From Lepidodermella squamata (taxonomy: Eukaryota; Gastrotricha): a stretch of DNA of 64,000 bases. The notes beneath the pieces were generated by a model. It was not told the origin of the DNA. It ran no database searches and saw nothing but the letters and a program-made list of their open reading frames with translations. The stretch spans positions 620,001 to 684,000 of the forward strand of contig JBLDXI010000020.1 of the NCBI GenBank assembly GCA_047495785.1, written 5' to 3'. Shown piece by piece: positions 47,750-60,423 of the stretch. How positions within the stretch are numbered: the stretch's first letter is position 1; each line of letters begins with the position of its first letter. The translations under genes and the position numbers were made by a program.

Positions 47750-48174
47750 TCCCCACAACTTGATTTCTTACTTGCTAACGTTGCTCTCATGGTCGTCATT
47801 CGTTGTGATGAATTGAAGCGATCTAGTTTTCGATTAACACCGGGTCGTCAACCCCCGAAATAACTTCTCAAACTGCTATAAATTGGTCTTCATGTGATGT
47901 TTTACAAAGGCATCGGTGATCGTTTTTACTGTCCACAATGGAGATTTGCAAGAAGGTGGCAGCGACTTGTCCGTGTAAACTGCGCGCGTCTTATTTTCCA
48001 TGTTTCATGTTATTGTTTACGAGTTTGAAAATGTGTCCCAATTTGTTTTACTAGCGATTCATGTTCCTTATCAGTAAAAGTCTGCTAAACATGGTGAATT
48101 TCTATTTTTGAATTTCTGTTTAGAAACCGCTGTTTATTATTTTCTAATTCGATCACTTCGTTTCTTTGAACGCA
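47750..48174. other. Intergenic region between PPP4R2 and the FKBP gene
   Basis: About 425 bases between two plus-strand genes. Expected to carry the PPP4R2 3' UTR and the FKBP promoter; no further feature was recognised. Confidence 0.5.
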
Positions 48175-50016
48175 ATGACTGCCGAAGAATATGAAGATAT
48201 CACTCCGACTAAGGACGGCGGAGTACTGAAGAAGATCATAACTCCTGGAAGCGCCGACAACCGTCCGTCACCTGGCGATACTGTATTTGTACACTACGTC
48301 GGAACGTTGGATGACGGCAGCAAATTCGACTCGAGCCGTGATCGTAACGAGCAGTTCAAGTTTGAACTCGGTAAGGGTAGCGTTATCAAGGGTTGGGATC
48401 TCGGTGTCGCTACGATGAAACGTGGCGAGAAAGCTGATTTCATCATCAAGTCGGATTATGGTTATGGCAAAACTGGCAGCCCTCCGAAAATCCCTGCCGA
48501 TGCCACGCTCCACTTTGAGATTGAACTGTTCGACTGGAAGGGCGAGGATTTGTCCCCGGATAAGGATGGATCGATTACTCGCCATACTCTGGAAAAGGGC
48601 GAAGGATACCAGATGCCGAACGACGGCGCCTCAGTCAAACTCGCCCTTATTGCTCGGTACAACGACAAAGTTGTCGATCAACGCGAAATTGACTTCATCA
48701 TCGGCGAGGGTAGCGAGTATCAAATTCCAGAGGGTGTTGAGATCGCGCTGAAAAAATTCAAGAAAAACGAACGTTCCGTAATCAAGATCAGCAACTCGCG
48801 TTTCGGTTTCGGCGCAGCTGGTTGCCCGTCTCTCAACATTCCCGGTGGCGCTGGTACCATCGAATATGACTTGACATTAAAAGATTTCGAGAAGGCCAAA
48901 GAGTCGTGGCAGATGGATTCCGAAGAGAAGCTCCAGCAGAGTGAACTGATGAAAAACAAGGGCGCCGAGTTTTTCAAGGTAAGTCTTGATCATTTGTTGC
49001 GTTTTCCAGATAAACTTGGTTATTTTGCAGAAAGAGAAGTACAAGTTGGCGATCAACTACTACAACAAAATCGTTACATTCCTCGAGTACGAGACGACCT
49101 TCAGCGACGAGAAAAAAGTACGCCGGTCGACGTTGATGCTTGCTGCCCACAACAATCTGTCGCTTTGCAACCTCAAACTGGGCTGCGACCTTGAAGCTTT
49201 GAAGCACGCATCAAAAGCGCTCGAATTCGACCCTGTCAATGATAAAGCCTTGTTCCGCAAAGCATCAGCCCAGCTCAACATGGCCGAATTCGAGGCGGCC
49301 CGTGAAACATTTACCCATCTGCTCCAAATCGAGCCGAACAACACTGCTGCTCGCAAGCAACTCGAGGTGTGCAAGCAGAAGATCAAGGAACAAAACGAGA
49401 AGGACAAATCGATCTACCGCGATATGTTCAAGAAATTCGCGCAGATCGATGAAAAGGTTGGTGGAGTCATTTTTAGGGCCACATTTAGGGGGTTCTGTGC
49501 TTAGCTTAGACTTAGTGCTGCCTTTTTACCTTGCTATAGCGCGAGAAAATAGCGAAGGAGCGCGGCACTTATCTCGAGCGTCACAACAATTGGGGTGACC
49601 CACTTGTCAGCGGCGGCAGTGGTGTCCGTGCCCCTCCGCCTGACGAAAACCCTCTCGCTGGCCCGATAGGTTACTGGGACAACAAGCTTGCTGAGGGCAT
49701 GGTTCCTCTGGATCAGGAACGTGCCATCTTTGAAGAATATGAGCAGGAACTCCCGGAAGTTCCCGACCCATTGAAACCCGTCGTCAACGCGCAGTCGACG
49801 AGCGAAAGTCACGCTCGTTGAATTAGTAACTCACAAATGTCAAATCTAACTAAACCGTTGCATGCTCTTTGAAATCTAAGCTCCGCGCAATCCTAATAAA
49901 ACTAACTTTCGCTTAATTACGGGTGTTTCATTCACTTATTCATGATTTTTTTGCTGTTGCAGAAAGCTCGCAAAACCGACCCGAAGCCTGAGTCGATGGA
50001 AACTGGAACAGCGTAA
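48175..50016 (+). CDS. FKBP4/5-like immunophilin with two alternative last exons
   Basis: Hsp90 co-chaperone and peptidyl-prolyl isomerase of the FKBP51/52 type. Shared exons 48175..48978 and 49031..49456 encode FK1 and FK2 (about residues 1-268) and the TPR domain (about 269-405). FK1 has FVHYVGTLDDGSKFDSS, GSVIKGWD and YGYG, so active-site residues look intact. FK2 has a degenerate fold, as in the family. The TPR has the HNNLSLCNLKL and KALFRKASAQL helices. Then two phase 0 last exons are possible. 49540..49821 gives an 87-92 residue tail rich in Pro, Glu and Trp, with its own AATAAA at 49895-49900. 49963..50016 gives a short KARKTDPKPE tail like classical FKBP4 ends. Lengths: 503 or 427 residues. 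Confidence 0.93.
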
Positions 50017-50624
50017 TTAGGTCGTTGAGCACCAAGTCAGAAATTCTCAAAGACACGAATTGTTGTACACGTTCAACAGGACATTAATTGCCTCTAGTTT
50101 GTTTCGAGCATCAGTTTTTCATTATTGAACCTCATCGTCTAGCATTTCGAGAAAGATTTGATTCTTATTATTTACGCTAATCGATTCTGATCGGAAAGCC
50201 GACAAGAGCCTGTTAGGTTGATGGTGCATATCTAGTAGGAGTCGTATGTGATGCGTATAGCTGCTATATTTCTCGCCATTCGAGTCGATGCTACTCAGGC
50301 TTTCTCGCGTATACATACATATATGACAGTGTCGATATTGTGATTAATGATGGCAAAACAACAAATGTGCGATGATTGTATATGACACAGACGCGCCCGT
50401 ATATTTTGTAAATTCGTGATGATGTATGGAATTACGTATTTGCGTCCTAACTAGTTCTGACGACTAGCACGCTTATTATTTAATACTTCTACGTGGCATT
50501 ACGATTGAAATTATGCGTCAGTAAATGTTTATTTGGCCAGAAATTGTTTCTAAGATGATGTTTGACGTCAAAGCTCTTCTCTTGGGAAAATAAACCTAGG
50601 TCGAGTTATTAACCTGACTTTTGA
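50017..50624. other. Convergent intergenic region after the FKBP gene
   Basis: About 600 bases of 3' UTR from two genes meeting tail to tail. An open frame at 50122-50316 (minus) has no recognisable content. Confidence 0.5.
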
Positions 50625-51097
50625 TTAAAAGTTTTTCCTCGGTGGTTGTGGTCGCGATGATCGAGTTGACTCAGTGATCGACTGTCCAGCAATAGATTGC
50701 CTCTCCACCCGAGATGTGTCAATTTTCGGAACTGGCATATTTCGCGTCGATGACGGTTGATCATTAGGCACATAATTAGGGTGCCTAGGAGCTTCCCTTC
50801 TCGGATCGGCACTGCCATAAGCGTAGTAGTCATCCCGTGGGGTCATCTCCCTGTAGACACCGTCTTCGTTGAATATGCTGCGCGGTTTCAATCGCCACAC
50901 CCGGCAGCATCTCGTCACAACCAGAATAACGGGAATACTCGCAACAATAATAGCGATGAAAATTGCGACTGCGATCACAATGACCCAAACAAATGATGGC
51001 CCATAAATCCTACTTTCACCTAGAAAACGAAAATTGTCGACAAGCAAATGTGGTGAGAATCTGTGTCCTCACCTAAAGTTTCTGCAGCAGCTTCCAT
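50625..51097 (-). CDS. Small single-pass membrane protein, unknown
   Basis: Two exons (minus): 51097..51073 and 51019..50625, 139 residues. A short extracellular N-terminus (MEAAAETLGESRIYG) precedes one strong helix of about 27 residues (WVIVIAVAIFIAIIVASIPV) ending in a Cys pair (TRCC). A cytoplasmic tail of about 95 residues is rich in Pro, Arg and Ser, with a Tyr cluster (DDYYAYG). There is no cleavable signal; the helix is likely a signal anchor with the N-terminus outside. No family was recognised. It lies 198 bases downstream of the LRRIQ1-like gene on the same strand. Palmitoylation of the Cys pair is a guess from its position. Confidence 0.75.
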
Positions 51098-51295
51098 TAT
51101 CGTGAAAACTAAAATTCAGGGAATGTAATACTGTGCCACTTTCTCAAAGGCCACGGCGATGTTTATAGTGAATTTTATTTATGAATGCACACTTTTTTCC
51201 GTGAATCACAGTCTATTCAAAGCAATGAATATCACAAGCTACGAAAGCAGCTCAAAATAAGATGAAGGCACGGTCTTTTTGAATAATGTTAGGCT

Positions 51296-54200
51296 TCATT
51301 TCTTTCGGGTAGATCGCCCACCACCCCAGCCGCCAGAAAGCCGAACCGTAGGCTCTCGCCAAGCCCTGATCAAATCGCGCTTTTTCGGCTGAGTTTCACT
51401 AGCCAGAGTGGGCCTGGGAACTGTCATGTTCTGAGTCGGGTGATTTGAAGCTGAGCTCGGCTTCGAGGAATTAATTGGCGGAAAACTGGTAGGAACATCG
51501 TCAGATCGGCGTCTTGCTTCTGCGAATCGATTCGGCGCCGAGCCAGATCCGGAAGTCTGAAGTTTTCGGAATTAGTTAATTAAAAAAGTTGGAATATTCG
51601 ACTCACCATTAATCCACCTGTCGCAGCAATAGGTGGGAAAGCTCCAGCCACACTGCTATTAGACATCATTGGGCTTGGCTCCCGAACCACAGAGTGCACC
51701 CATGCGAAAGTTTGGTTTTGGTTTTGGTTACGCTGAGATGCGTAGCTCGACTCGTTCAACGGCGATGAACGTCCTGAATAAGAATCGATCGTGAAAAATA
51801 AAAATTATCGTATAGAATGAACCAACCTGTTGATATCATAGCAGCTCCCATTCTGACTTCGTGAGTAGGATACTGCTCTCGAGAAGTCTCTTGATTCTGA
51901 TGGATGACAGGAGATCTGTGGGACTCTAGCGCTGCTTGTTTACGGGCGAGAGCCAATCTTTGATTCGCGTCAAGTTTTGCTATTTTCTTCTTCTTATCGG
52001 CCTGATTCATGCGATTCGCCCGTTTTATCATAAGTTCAACCGTCGTCGGATCAGCGAAACCCCTACCAACCAAAATAAAATCAATTAAAGTCATCGGAAT
52101 CGAAGGTAGAAGGTTTAAAGATGAAACATACCACTCCTCTTGAATATGCTGAATCTTTTTACTAGGAGTCCGGCTAGACGGTTGATCACCAAAGTTGACC
52201 GGAGGCACAGCAGATCCTGATCCGGCCAGTGAAATTGGTAAAGGGCTGTCGGTATTAGTGACTGCATCCTCGTCTGGAATGCTGCGACGGATGACATTCC
52301 GCGGAATAGAAGGATCATGGGGAGTTGGACTATTCCAGGCTACGCGCTGGTCAGCAAACATTCTCGATGAAGGACGAGAATTTGTCAAATTTATGCTCTC
52401 AGTAGTTGATTGAATGTTGGAAATGAAGGACATGAGATCCTCAACCTGCATTAATTTAACCAGCTTTATAACAAAAATCGCATAAATTTGAATAATGCTT
52501 ACGCTTTTATCGTTAAAATCATCGAAAGCTTCGCTGATAGATGGGTCATTATGACCAGCGTCATTGTCAGCTGCTTCTGCGGCCATTTGATCCAGCACGG
52601 CCCTGATTTGCTTTCGAACCCAATAGCCTCGCCAAGTTTTCTGAATGATAGTAGCTCCGACATGCCACCGTGCCACTTCATATCGAGCCATGAATCCTCG
52701 CCAGCCTGACTGAATGACGACAGCTGCAGCTTCCCGGCGCCTCTTCTCCGCTTGCTCTGCCAGTTTTTTCTTATCAACAACTTCCGGCTTACGCGTAGAA
52801 TCTTTTGCCTTCACCTGAATCGGTTCTCGCTCGATTTTTGCAACGGTTTTCAGAGGGGAGACAGGGCGTGACACCTCATCGGACTTCGGCCCAACTGTTA
52901 GTGACTCTTGTTTGAGCTTGGGCACTGGTTTATCAGTGGAAATACCTCCGAACTCAACTGCGTATCTGCGCTCGACTGCGCCTTTAGATGACTCGTCGAA
53001 ATATTTTTTGATAAACATCCACCTATTCTCTACTGAGCCGTTGTTAGCAGCAGCTTTTTTCTTAGAATCGGTCACATTTTTCGTTTCCTCCGCCAGGTTG
53101 GACAGTTCGTTTGTCAAGTTATCCTGAAGCAATACCACAAATCTTGCAAATTCTAAAAATTCGTCATCCTTTTGATTTTCGCCGTCTTTGTTGTCCTCAT
53201 CTTCGAGCAAGCCCTGAGAAATTAGCAACTTGAGCGTAGCGCATAGGGCGATAGCGTCGTCATAATCAGCTGATATCAGCTCAATTCCACGACTCAAGCG
53301 CAATTCATTGCTGAGGCGTGCAGCATCTTCGGAGCTGAAGCACAAGAAATCTGCTCGAATGAACTTCAACCGAGCTAGTTCCAACAATCCGGATCTCTTC
53401 ATCAAAGCATCGTAAGAAATTATCTGGTTTTGAGACAATTTGATTTCGATCAAGTTGAATAGGTTAGATATGTCAGGCAAAGCCGTCAGCATGTTGCGAG
53501 AAATGTCAAGTCGCAATAAATGTGGAAGGAAATGCTTGGAAATCCCGTCGAAACTGTGCAAATTATTCCCGCTGATATCACAGTCAACCAGAAGGGGACA
53601 ATTGGACAGGTCAGGAATCTCCCCCAAACTATTGTAACTAGCGTTGAGAAACTCCAAGAGCCCGAGATTATTGAGATGATCAAGCGTTCTCAAATTATTC
53701 GAGGAAACGTCGAGTGACAGCAAACTAGGCATCAAAGACAGCCAGTCGCGGCAACTCAGCAATTGATTATGGCTCAAATCCAACAAGTTCAGCCGAGTGA
53801 AAAATGCGTTCGGAGGAATACTGAAATTAGGGCGAACAATTCGATTGTAAGAAGCGTTGAGCGATACGAGGTTGATGCACCCCGAAATTCCCGACAACCC
53901 AGTCAGCTCATTGTAGGAAATATCAAGACAAGAAAGCGCTTCTAGCTTATTTAAATCAAGCTCCTTGATTTTGTTATGAGCAGCGTTCAAGTAAACAAGT
54001 TTTGCACAACCATCCAAGTTTGATAGGTAGGTAAAATTTGAATTTGATATGTCTAAGCAAGCCAAATTGGCAAGATTCGATAGAGCCGCCAAGTCAAACT
54101 GAGCCGGTAGATTGGCTAAAGCTAAAGAGGTAATCGAGGCGGTCGGAGGATGTGATCGTCCGAAAACCTTGGTCAAAAGCTCGGTCGTTGGTAAGTTTTT

Positions 54201-56613
54201 GCAATCGGATGGTGGTTTAACAGCATTTCGGCCATTCGATGATGTTTGACGGATAACAACTCTGGGCGCACTTACTTTGATCTGCGCAACCGTTTCGCTC
54301 CAAGGCCGACAATTTTTAACCCAAACCATGCGAGTATTGTCGAGCTTTTGGGTGTTCACTTCAACTTTGATAGGTTTTTGTCGAGCCTGTTTGCTCGATC
54401 TTACTTCTTCTACCGATTCATTAACACGAATCGAGGATCTGGCAGATTTTCTTGGAGACTTATCAAAAGGCGCGTCACTGGATTTTCTAAGGCGACTTGA
54501 TGACTTCCGTGGCGAGATTTCGGCTTCCTTACTACTAATTTGTGGCTCTCCACTTCGATTGATAGTAGTTCGCGATGATGGTCGTTCCGTAGTCGCTTGC
54601 TGTAGATTTTGCGAGCTTCGAGGCGAAATTTGCTTAGTTCCAGGATTTGGTTCTGGAAAACGTCTCATGCTGACATCTGAGTCGTCAATTTTTCTCGGAA
54701 CGCTATTAATGGATGAACGCGTTGAAATTTGATCATTGCGCGAGCTAGGCCTCCGAGCATCTCGATCCGGAATTTCGAAATTTGCCGATTTGATATCCTT
54801 GGAATCGATAGCTGGCTCGTGCTTCATTTTTCCACTTGCATTGCCACTTTGAAGATTCTCGCCACTAGCTTCCTTCTCGCGTAGAATTCGCTCATTAGCT
54901 TTCTCTTCTTCTTCTCGCAGGCGCTTCTCTTCAGCTTCTTTGGCGATGCGAAGACGCTCGCGCTCTTCATCTTCGGCCAGGCGTTTCATTTCGGCCTGTT
55001 GAGCGGATAGGATTCGCTCACGTTCCCGCTGCTCTTCTTCTTGACGTCTCATCTCAGCAGCTTCTCTCTCTTTCAGCGCAGCATCTGCAGCTTCTTTCTC
55101 TTTTCTAGCGATTTCGGCAACTTCTCTTTCTTTTTCCAGCTTTGCTTTTCGCTGGGCTTCTTCGGCATTTTTCAATTCAGCCAGCCGCTTCCTGCAAAAA
55201 ATATCGACATAAAGTTACTAGAAGAACCAGCATTGTGGTGAATTATGTGAAAAGGCATTCATAAATGTTGAATAGTAATATCGTACTTCATGCTTTTTAA
55301 GTGAATCAAATGAGGTTAAGCATTTTCAGTTTTGTTGCTACCTCCAGAAAGAATTTCGATCTAAGCGAAGCTTAACCATCAATGCGCTGCTGATAAATTT
55401 TATATTTTCCATTGAAAAACATAGCTAAATCAACACTCAAACAAACCGTTCCGTCTCGATTTTCCTTATACGTTCTTCGAATATTCGTTTTTTAGCCTCT
55501 TCGATTCTCCTTTTGACTTCAAATCCATGCTTACGCCGCACTCTATGCAGAAATATATGCATCATAATAGCAAGAGTGTCGAGCGTATAAATTGAAATAT
55601 CCTACCTGAAGCCTTTGTAGCATGACTGAATTAATATCGCAGCTTTGGCTTTGCGTTGAGACTGTATTAGGCTCATTTGGGCTGCCTGATCAGCCAGCTC
55701 TGCTCTCAACTTTTCCGTCTCTTCATCCACGTCAAAGAGGATCTGCAAAAAAACATAACGCGATTTTCCTGTGGTTTTTCCATAAATTTATTTACTGATT
55801 GGTCATCCGTCAGAGCGCTTGAAAATTCTTCATCCTAGAAACAAGAACAAAATAACAGCACTTGAATACTGCTATTTGCTGCTTACGATAACATCCGACT
55901 TGGTGGTGATGCGTTGGTAAAACAGCTGGTTATCGGCGGTGACATTTTGCAGTCTAGCAGACATGGGCCTCCGAGGACTCGCGGCCTAGCAAAGTAAATT
56001 TGGGCTAATTTCTCTAATAGTTCTCTAATGATCAGTACTCTTACATTTCGTGCAGATAGCCATCTCTCATCTTGCAATTCTTGATCTTCAATCAGCAATG
56101 CTAAATCCTGGTATCCTTCTTGCTCTGCTTTCGCCGTGAGAGCACCAAATTCCTCAACGTTCAAGTGATAGGAATCTATATCATCGCCAGCGAAGGTTAT
56201 GTATGATAACACCGAGGCTCTGTCGTTATCGAGAGTAGCGGAACTGATTTGAGATTGAAGACGGCTGGTCGTAACAAGTTCTTCCAATATTCTTAGATCA
56301 CTGGCCTCGTCATCCTCAATTTCTTTCAAAAACTATTTACCGCAACAATTTTAACAGTCGAGCGCCATGTTTATTGTAATGCGTGACTCACCTTCAGCTT
56401 TTTAACTTGAAAATCTTCAACGCTCTTTGAGAGATCAGAGGGAAACTTCACTGGCATTGTCGGTTCTCCTTCAGTGCCGATATTAACATAAATGAAATAA
56501 TTATCGATAAGGGGTGGACTTGCCATCTTCTTGTAAAAAATCCTCGACTTGGTTTGATCGCGTTTGAACTCGCCGAATGTAAGACAAAAAAGTGTTTTCC
56601 GAGTTTGCCCCAT
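51296..56613 (-). CDS. LRRIQ1-like protein (leucine-rich repeats and IQ motifs)
   Basis: About 1515 residues. Exons (minus): 56613..56392, 56332..56045, 55985..55887, 55834..55796, 55742..55606, 55542..55447, 55191..52503, 52445..52132, 52062..51827, 51773..51607, 51556..51296. Order: N-terminal acidic region; an IQ motif (AAILIQSCYKGFRVRRK); a long Glu/Lys/Arg coiled coil; a Ser-rich disordered region; about ten leucine-rich repeats (53300-54150, LDISNSNFTYL and LDLSHNQLLSC types); two tandem IQ motifs (VVIQSGWRGFMAR, TIIQKTWRGYWVR); a disordered C-terminus ending STRKK. This order matches LRRIQ1, a calmodulin-binding protein linked to cilia. The start is uncertain: 56613 or the later ATG at 56526 would fit, and an upstream exon with ATG near 56700 does not join in frame. 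Confidence 0.85.
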
Positions 56614-59263
56614 CGCAGTCCTTGATGATACATTGTTGAAAACTAAAGAATCAAACCTGAAAGGATGCTTACGTCACTATTCTCAACGGTACTCATCTTA
56701 GACTGAGTGCTGACTATAATTTAATCGGTCGAATGCCGAACGTCACTTTTTGACAGAATAGCGACGTGAAAAGCTGCACATAAGACTGGAACCGGTATAA
56801 TTTCCTCCAGTGGATCTTATCAAAGCGCCTAATTCGAATAAACAAGCACCTATTAGAAGATTTTTATCGAAAAACTCTTAGACCTAATACTCAAGTTCTC
56901 AAGTACTCAAACTCCCAGGGTGCCGCTATACTATACGCTATGAAAATTAGTAGTTACAGGAATCAGGGGTAGGATATGATACCAAGTATGATGGTAAACC
57001 CGGGTGCGGTCGAACAATATGATGAGAATTTCGGGTATATACTTCATACTACTTGGTCCCCAGATATATAAACTAACATCCTTCCTAAAGAACTGCTCAA
57101 GCCGAACAGTCACTCTCTACCCTAATGAATGACCCTAATGAATAAGGAGAGCGACAAACATTTAATTTGTTGGCAATTGGAATATATGCCACCTACGTCG
57201 ATGGTACCAGTTCAAGAGTACCCACATCAAGATCAGGATCAGGAATTACGATTTCTCCTCGCCCTGACGGACTCAAGCTTCCGCCATAAGGCGGAGCTTG
57301 TGAGAAAATCGCAAGCTTACGCTCTGGGAAAGTTAGATCTAGTTTACCAACTACTTAATGATGTCCCTACCCATGGTACTCCAGACTGTTTCTCCAGGGC
57401 TCCAGGGCAGAGAAAGTTACCCACTCAGCAATAAGGCCAGGGCTGGATGGGATACCATCCAAGTTGGCAGGGACGCTTAATAATATCAACTCATATATTT
57501 GTTGTTAAATTTGTTATGAAAATTAATACTATTCAAGGTGAGATATATTTAAAAATACTGTCATTTTCAAATATCTAGACAAAATTTATTGTGTGATATA
57601 GTTTTGGATTTCAGGTCCATGATTTATTTTCAGGTGATTTTTGGATCGGCCGCTGAACTTTTTAGCAGCCTGTGATCGCATGTGATCATTTGACGTCAAT
57701 GATGAGAGACCAGAGTCGAACATCCATGTTGTCGTGGTTATTAAACTTGGCCGTTGGAAGTCAGAAGTGAAATATCTGCGCAAATTGCAGCTTCGCAACT
57801 CATAATCCAAAAGCCAGCAAAAGGTAAATATCAGTCCTCATTAGGTCCTGGTCAATAGCCACTTTAGCCGCAGTAAGCCCCGAGATTCTCTTCATACCTT
57901 TTATACTGCGCTAGGTTTTTGCTGGTTTAAAGCGTACTCCGATTTTTTCGTAATAAATTCCTGTTGAAAATCAAGGGCTGCCTAAAAGGAATAGTTTTGA
58001 AAACCTAAGTTCCCTATCCCAGTTATCTTCCTCAATCCTCACCGGTCTTTACTCAGTAATGAATTTGGGATTGGGATGTAACCTATTTCTTCGATGTTTT
58101 GGAATTTCTGCTTTGCTAAGTTCTAAGTTGTTTACCGTAAATCTTCAGCGATCAACGGTTGTTTGAGTGAAAATCGTTGGCAACGCGGAAAAACAACACT
58201 TGTGGAGTACCGTAGGTAGTTTTATTAGAAGCCAGTACTGGGTATAGAAAACGGCATTTTTTTCTCATACCGTAATTTCGTGCACCGCTGTACTTGTATT
58301 AGTCGAAACGGTTACTGTGTATGTCATTAGCGACGGTGTTCACAGCACGGCTGCGTACTCCCATTGGAAACGCCATCGATGGTAACGTTTGATGAGTAAA
58401 AAACGACTGTTTTGATAGGCCGTCAATATTTTATAGTCAAACATGTTCGGAAAATGTTTCACGCACTCATCGCAACTCTCAACACTGTCAGCAATAAGAA
58501 AGCGGGCTTTTCTAGCTGTTTACTACGAATATAACTTTGCATTTCATCAAGGCTTCAAGTCCGCGATGGGGTAACCGTTTCGACTAATACAAGTACAGCG
58601 GCGCACGAAATTACGGTATGAGAAAAAAATGCCGTTTTCTATACCCAGTACTGGCTTCTAATAAAACTACCTACGGTACTCCACAAGTGTTGTTTTTCCG
58701 CGTTGCCAACGAAATGCTTCTTGTGCTCCATCAGTATAAAAAAAGGTGCTACGCGCAGTGCTTCAAACACTGATTTTTTCCTCGTAGCTCGAAAACTGAA
58801 GACCTGTCGGCTCTCGGTCCTTATTCCAGTATGACATATCTTCCACTTTTAGTCTCAGGTTTTTGGTATTGGATCGAGATCGGTGAAACCCGGGAACAAA
58901 GTCGTAATTCAGTTATTGGTTTTTTTCAAGTTTCACGAAGTCTGACGTCGCATACTAATTGAATAGGATTAAGTAAAATCTGAAGTGTTCAAGTCATTGT
59001 GTGGGTTTTTATCCGCTGAGAAAAATTCATCATTCCTGTCTGTGTCATGAATGCCAAGAACCACACATGATATTTTACCCCATTGGATATTTTTTAACCA
59101 ACCGCTGCATTCTCACGTTCAGTTCTCAATTTATTCGGAGCCATAGAAAGCATCATTAAAAAATTAGGCTGTCACAATCGCTTATTCATCAGGTAATATA
59201 CATTAAAAAATCTGAATAAAGACGTTTATATATATTTATATTATAAAATATCAACTGAAGCTG
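56614..59263. other. Gene-poor interval with a foldback element
   Basis: About 2.65 kb. The only clear structure is the inverted-repeat element at 58175-58711. An open frame at 57129-57434 includes a DQDQDQ run and sits over an imperfect hairpin at about 57270-57302 (AAGCTTCCGCC and its near complement); it has no recognisable domain. Confidence 0.5.
58175..58711. mobile_element. Long inverted-repeat (MITE or foldback) element
   Basis: Two 141-base arms, 58175-58315 and 58571-58711, are exact reverse complements except for one mismatch (A at about 58284 against G). They enclose 255 bases without a coding frame. The ends read CGTTGGCAACG outward, and AAAT flanks both sides (58171-58174 and 58712-58715), a likely target-site duplication. 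The near-identity of the arms points to a recent or active insertion, or to ongoing gene conversion. No transposase is present, so it would depend on another element. The superfamily is not assigned. Confidence 0.85.
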
Positions 59264-60099
59264 TTATGCTTCTGGCAAGCAGCCAATTTTCCCCCTCTCC
59301 AGTAAGTGCCTTGCTATCATTGAAGCGCTCCCTGCTGAATTTTGAACAAGAGGTATTTGATACTGCTTCCTCACTCGTTCTTCACTAATTGTTTCATCCG
59401 CGACTCGCAAACGTAGAGCTGCTTCAAAAGATGCCAACATGGGCGTTGGTTTACTTGTGTCTTCAGGGGAAACAGCGCGCATGTTTCTTCCAACTTTAGG
59501 GCGAGGCTAGAGACACAAAATGATTAAATAGTGATATTTGAATGTTATGATCTTTACCTTGATGTAGGAAATATCTCGCTGCATTGTTTGCTGTAGACAT
59601 TCATTCACGTCCATTTTGCTTTTTTCGTCACCTTCCGATCTTGAGAAGATCGGAATCAGGATATTAGCTTAATAATTGGAAATGGTGATAACTTACTTGG
59701 CGGTGTATTTTCGGACGATTCCTTCCACAGACTCGAGTAGGGTTTTCAGCTGCTCGCCCTCCCGCTTATCGTTCATCTTACTTGATTTCAGAGTGCCTCG
59801 TTTTTTCATTTCTTTCACATCGTCGTCGATTTTCTTTGCGTTTTCTAGCGAAATTGGCTGAACTGTATGTACCAATTGCTCTTTGACGTCGCCGCCTGGT
59901 ACCAGTTTGATCAATTTGAAAGGAGTATCAACTCTGTATGAATGAAAAACGATTCTGATATATATCGTTACTTTAGGAAGTAAGCTCACTGTTTTCCGTC
60001 ACTTGCTTCGTTCTGACGAAGGTAAATTGTGTCGTAACGCAGTTCCAATGGATGCAGCAAGATCCCACTCGCTCCATTTGTTTCTTGATTCATTGCCAT
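59264..60099 (-). CDS. Uncharacterised 223-residue protein
   Basis: Four exons (minus): 60099..59990, 59933..59697, 59639..59558, 59506..59264, all phases joining. There is no signal peptide or membrane helix. The N-terminus MAMNQETNGASG precedes a segment reading LHPLELRYDTIYLRQNE. A charged helix-rich middle follows (DDDVKEMKKRG, then LKTLLESVEGIVRKY), then a C-terminal helix with FEAALRLRVADETISEE. Probably a small cytosolic, partly helical protein; no family is recognised. A second ATG two codons in (60093) is equally good. It shares a 324-base divergent promoter region with the tetraspanin. Confidence 0.75.
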
Positions 60100-60423
60100 G
60101 CTTTCTTTGGAGTGCTGAATGTGTAAAATAAAAAAAGTTACTAACCATCATAAGTCATCCCAAGTTCGCCCGAATGATGACGAATGCATTGATTTTTGTT
60201 CGGTAAACACTGAGAAATCACTTACGCTCTGGCGTGCTGAGTTGTGCGCTCTCGCACTTTCATTTCCGTTGCCATTGTCGCTTCCTTCCATTGGCCTGAA
60301 GGGAAAAAACAGAAAAGCAAATAATTATTTTTTTCCACTGCACACTTGCGCTTGAAATCAATTCGCTATTGTAATTTTCCTACTTCAGTTTAGGTTTTGT
60401 TTTATAATTCTATTATCGCTAAG
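60100..60423. promoter_or_regulatory. Divergent intergenic promoter region
   Basis: 324 bases between the start codons of the minus-strand 223-residue gene and the plus-strand tetraspanin. It must contain both 5' UTRs and promoters, which suggests shared control. No clear TATA box was found in this stretch. Confidence 0.5.

Noticed and set aside
56680-56705. Upstream ATG (about 56695, minus) as first exon of the LRRIQ1-like gene
   Set aside because: Splicing its donor to the next acceptor puts the following exon in a frame with an early stop.
57129-57434. Open frame with a DQDQDQ run in the 56.6-59.3 kb gap
   Set aside because: It overlaps an imperfect hairpin and has no domain or splice partner.
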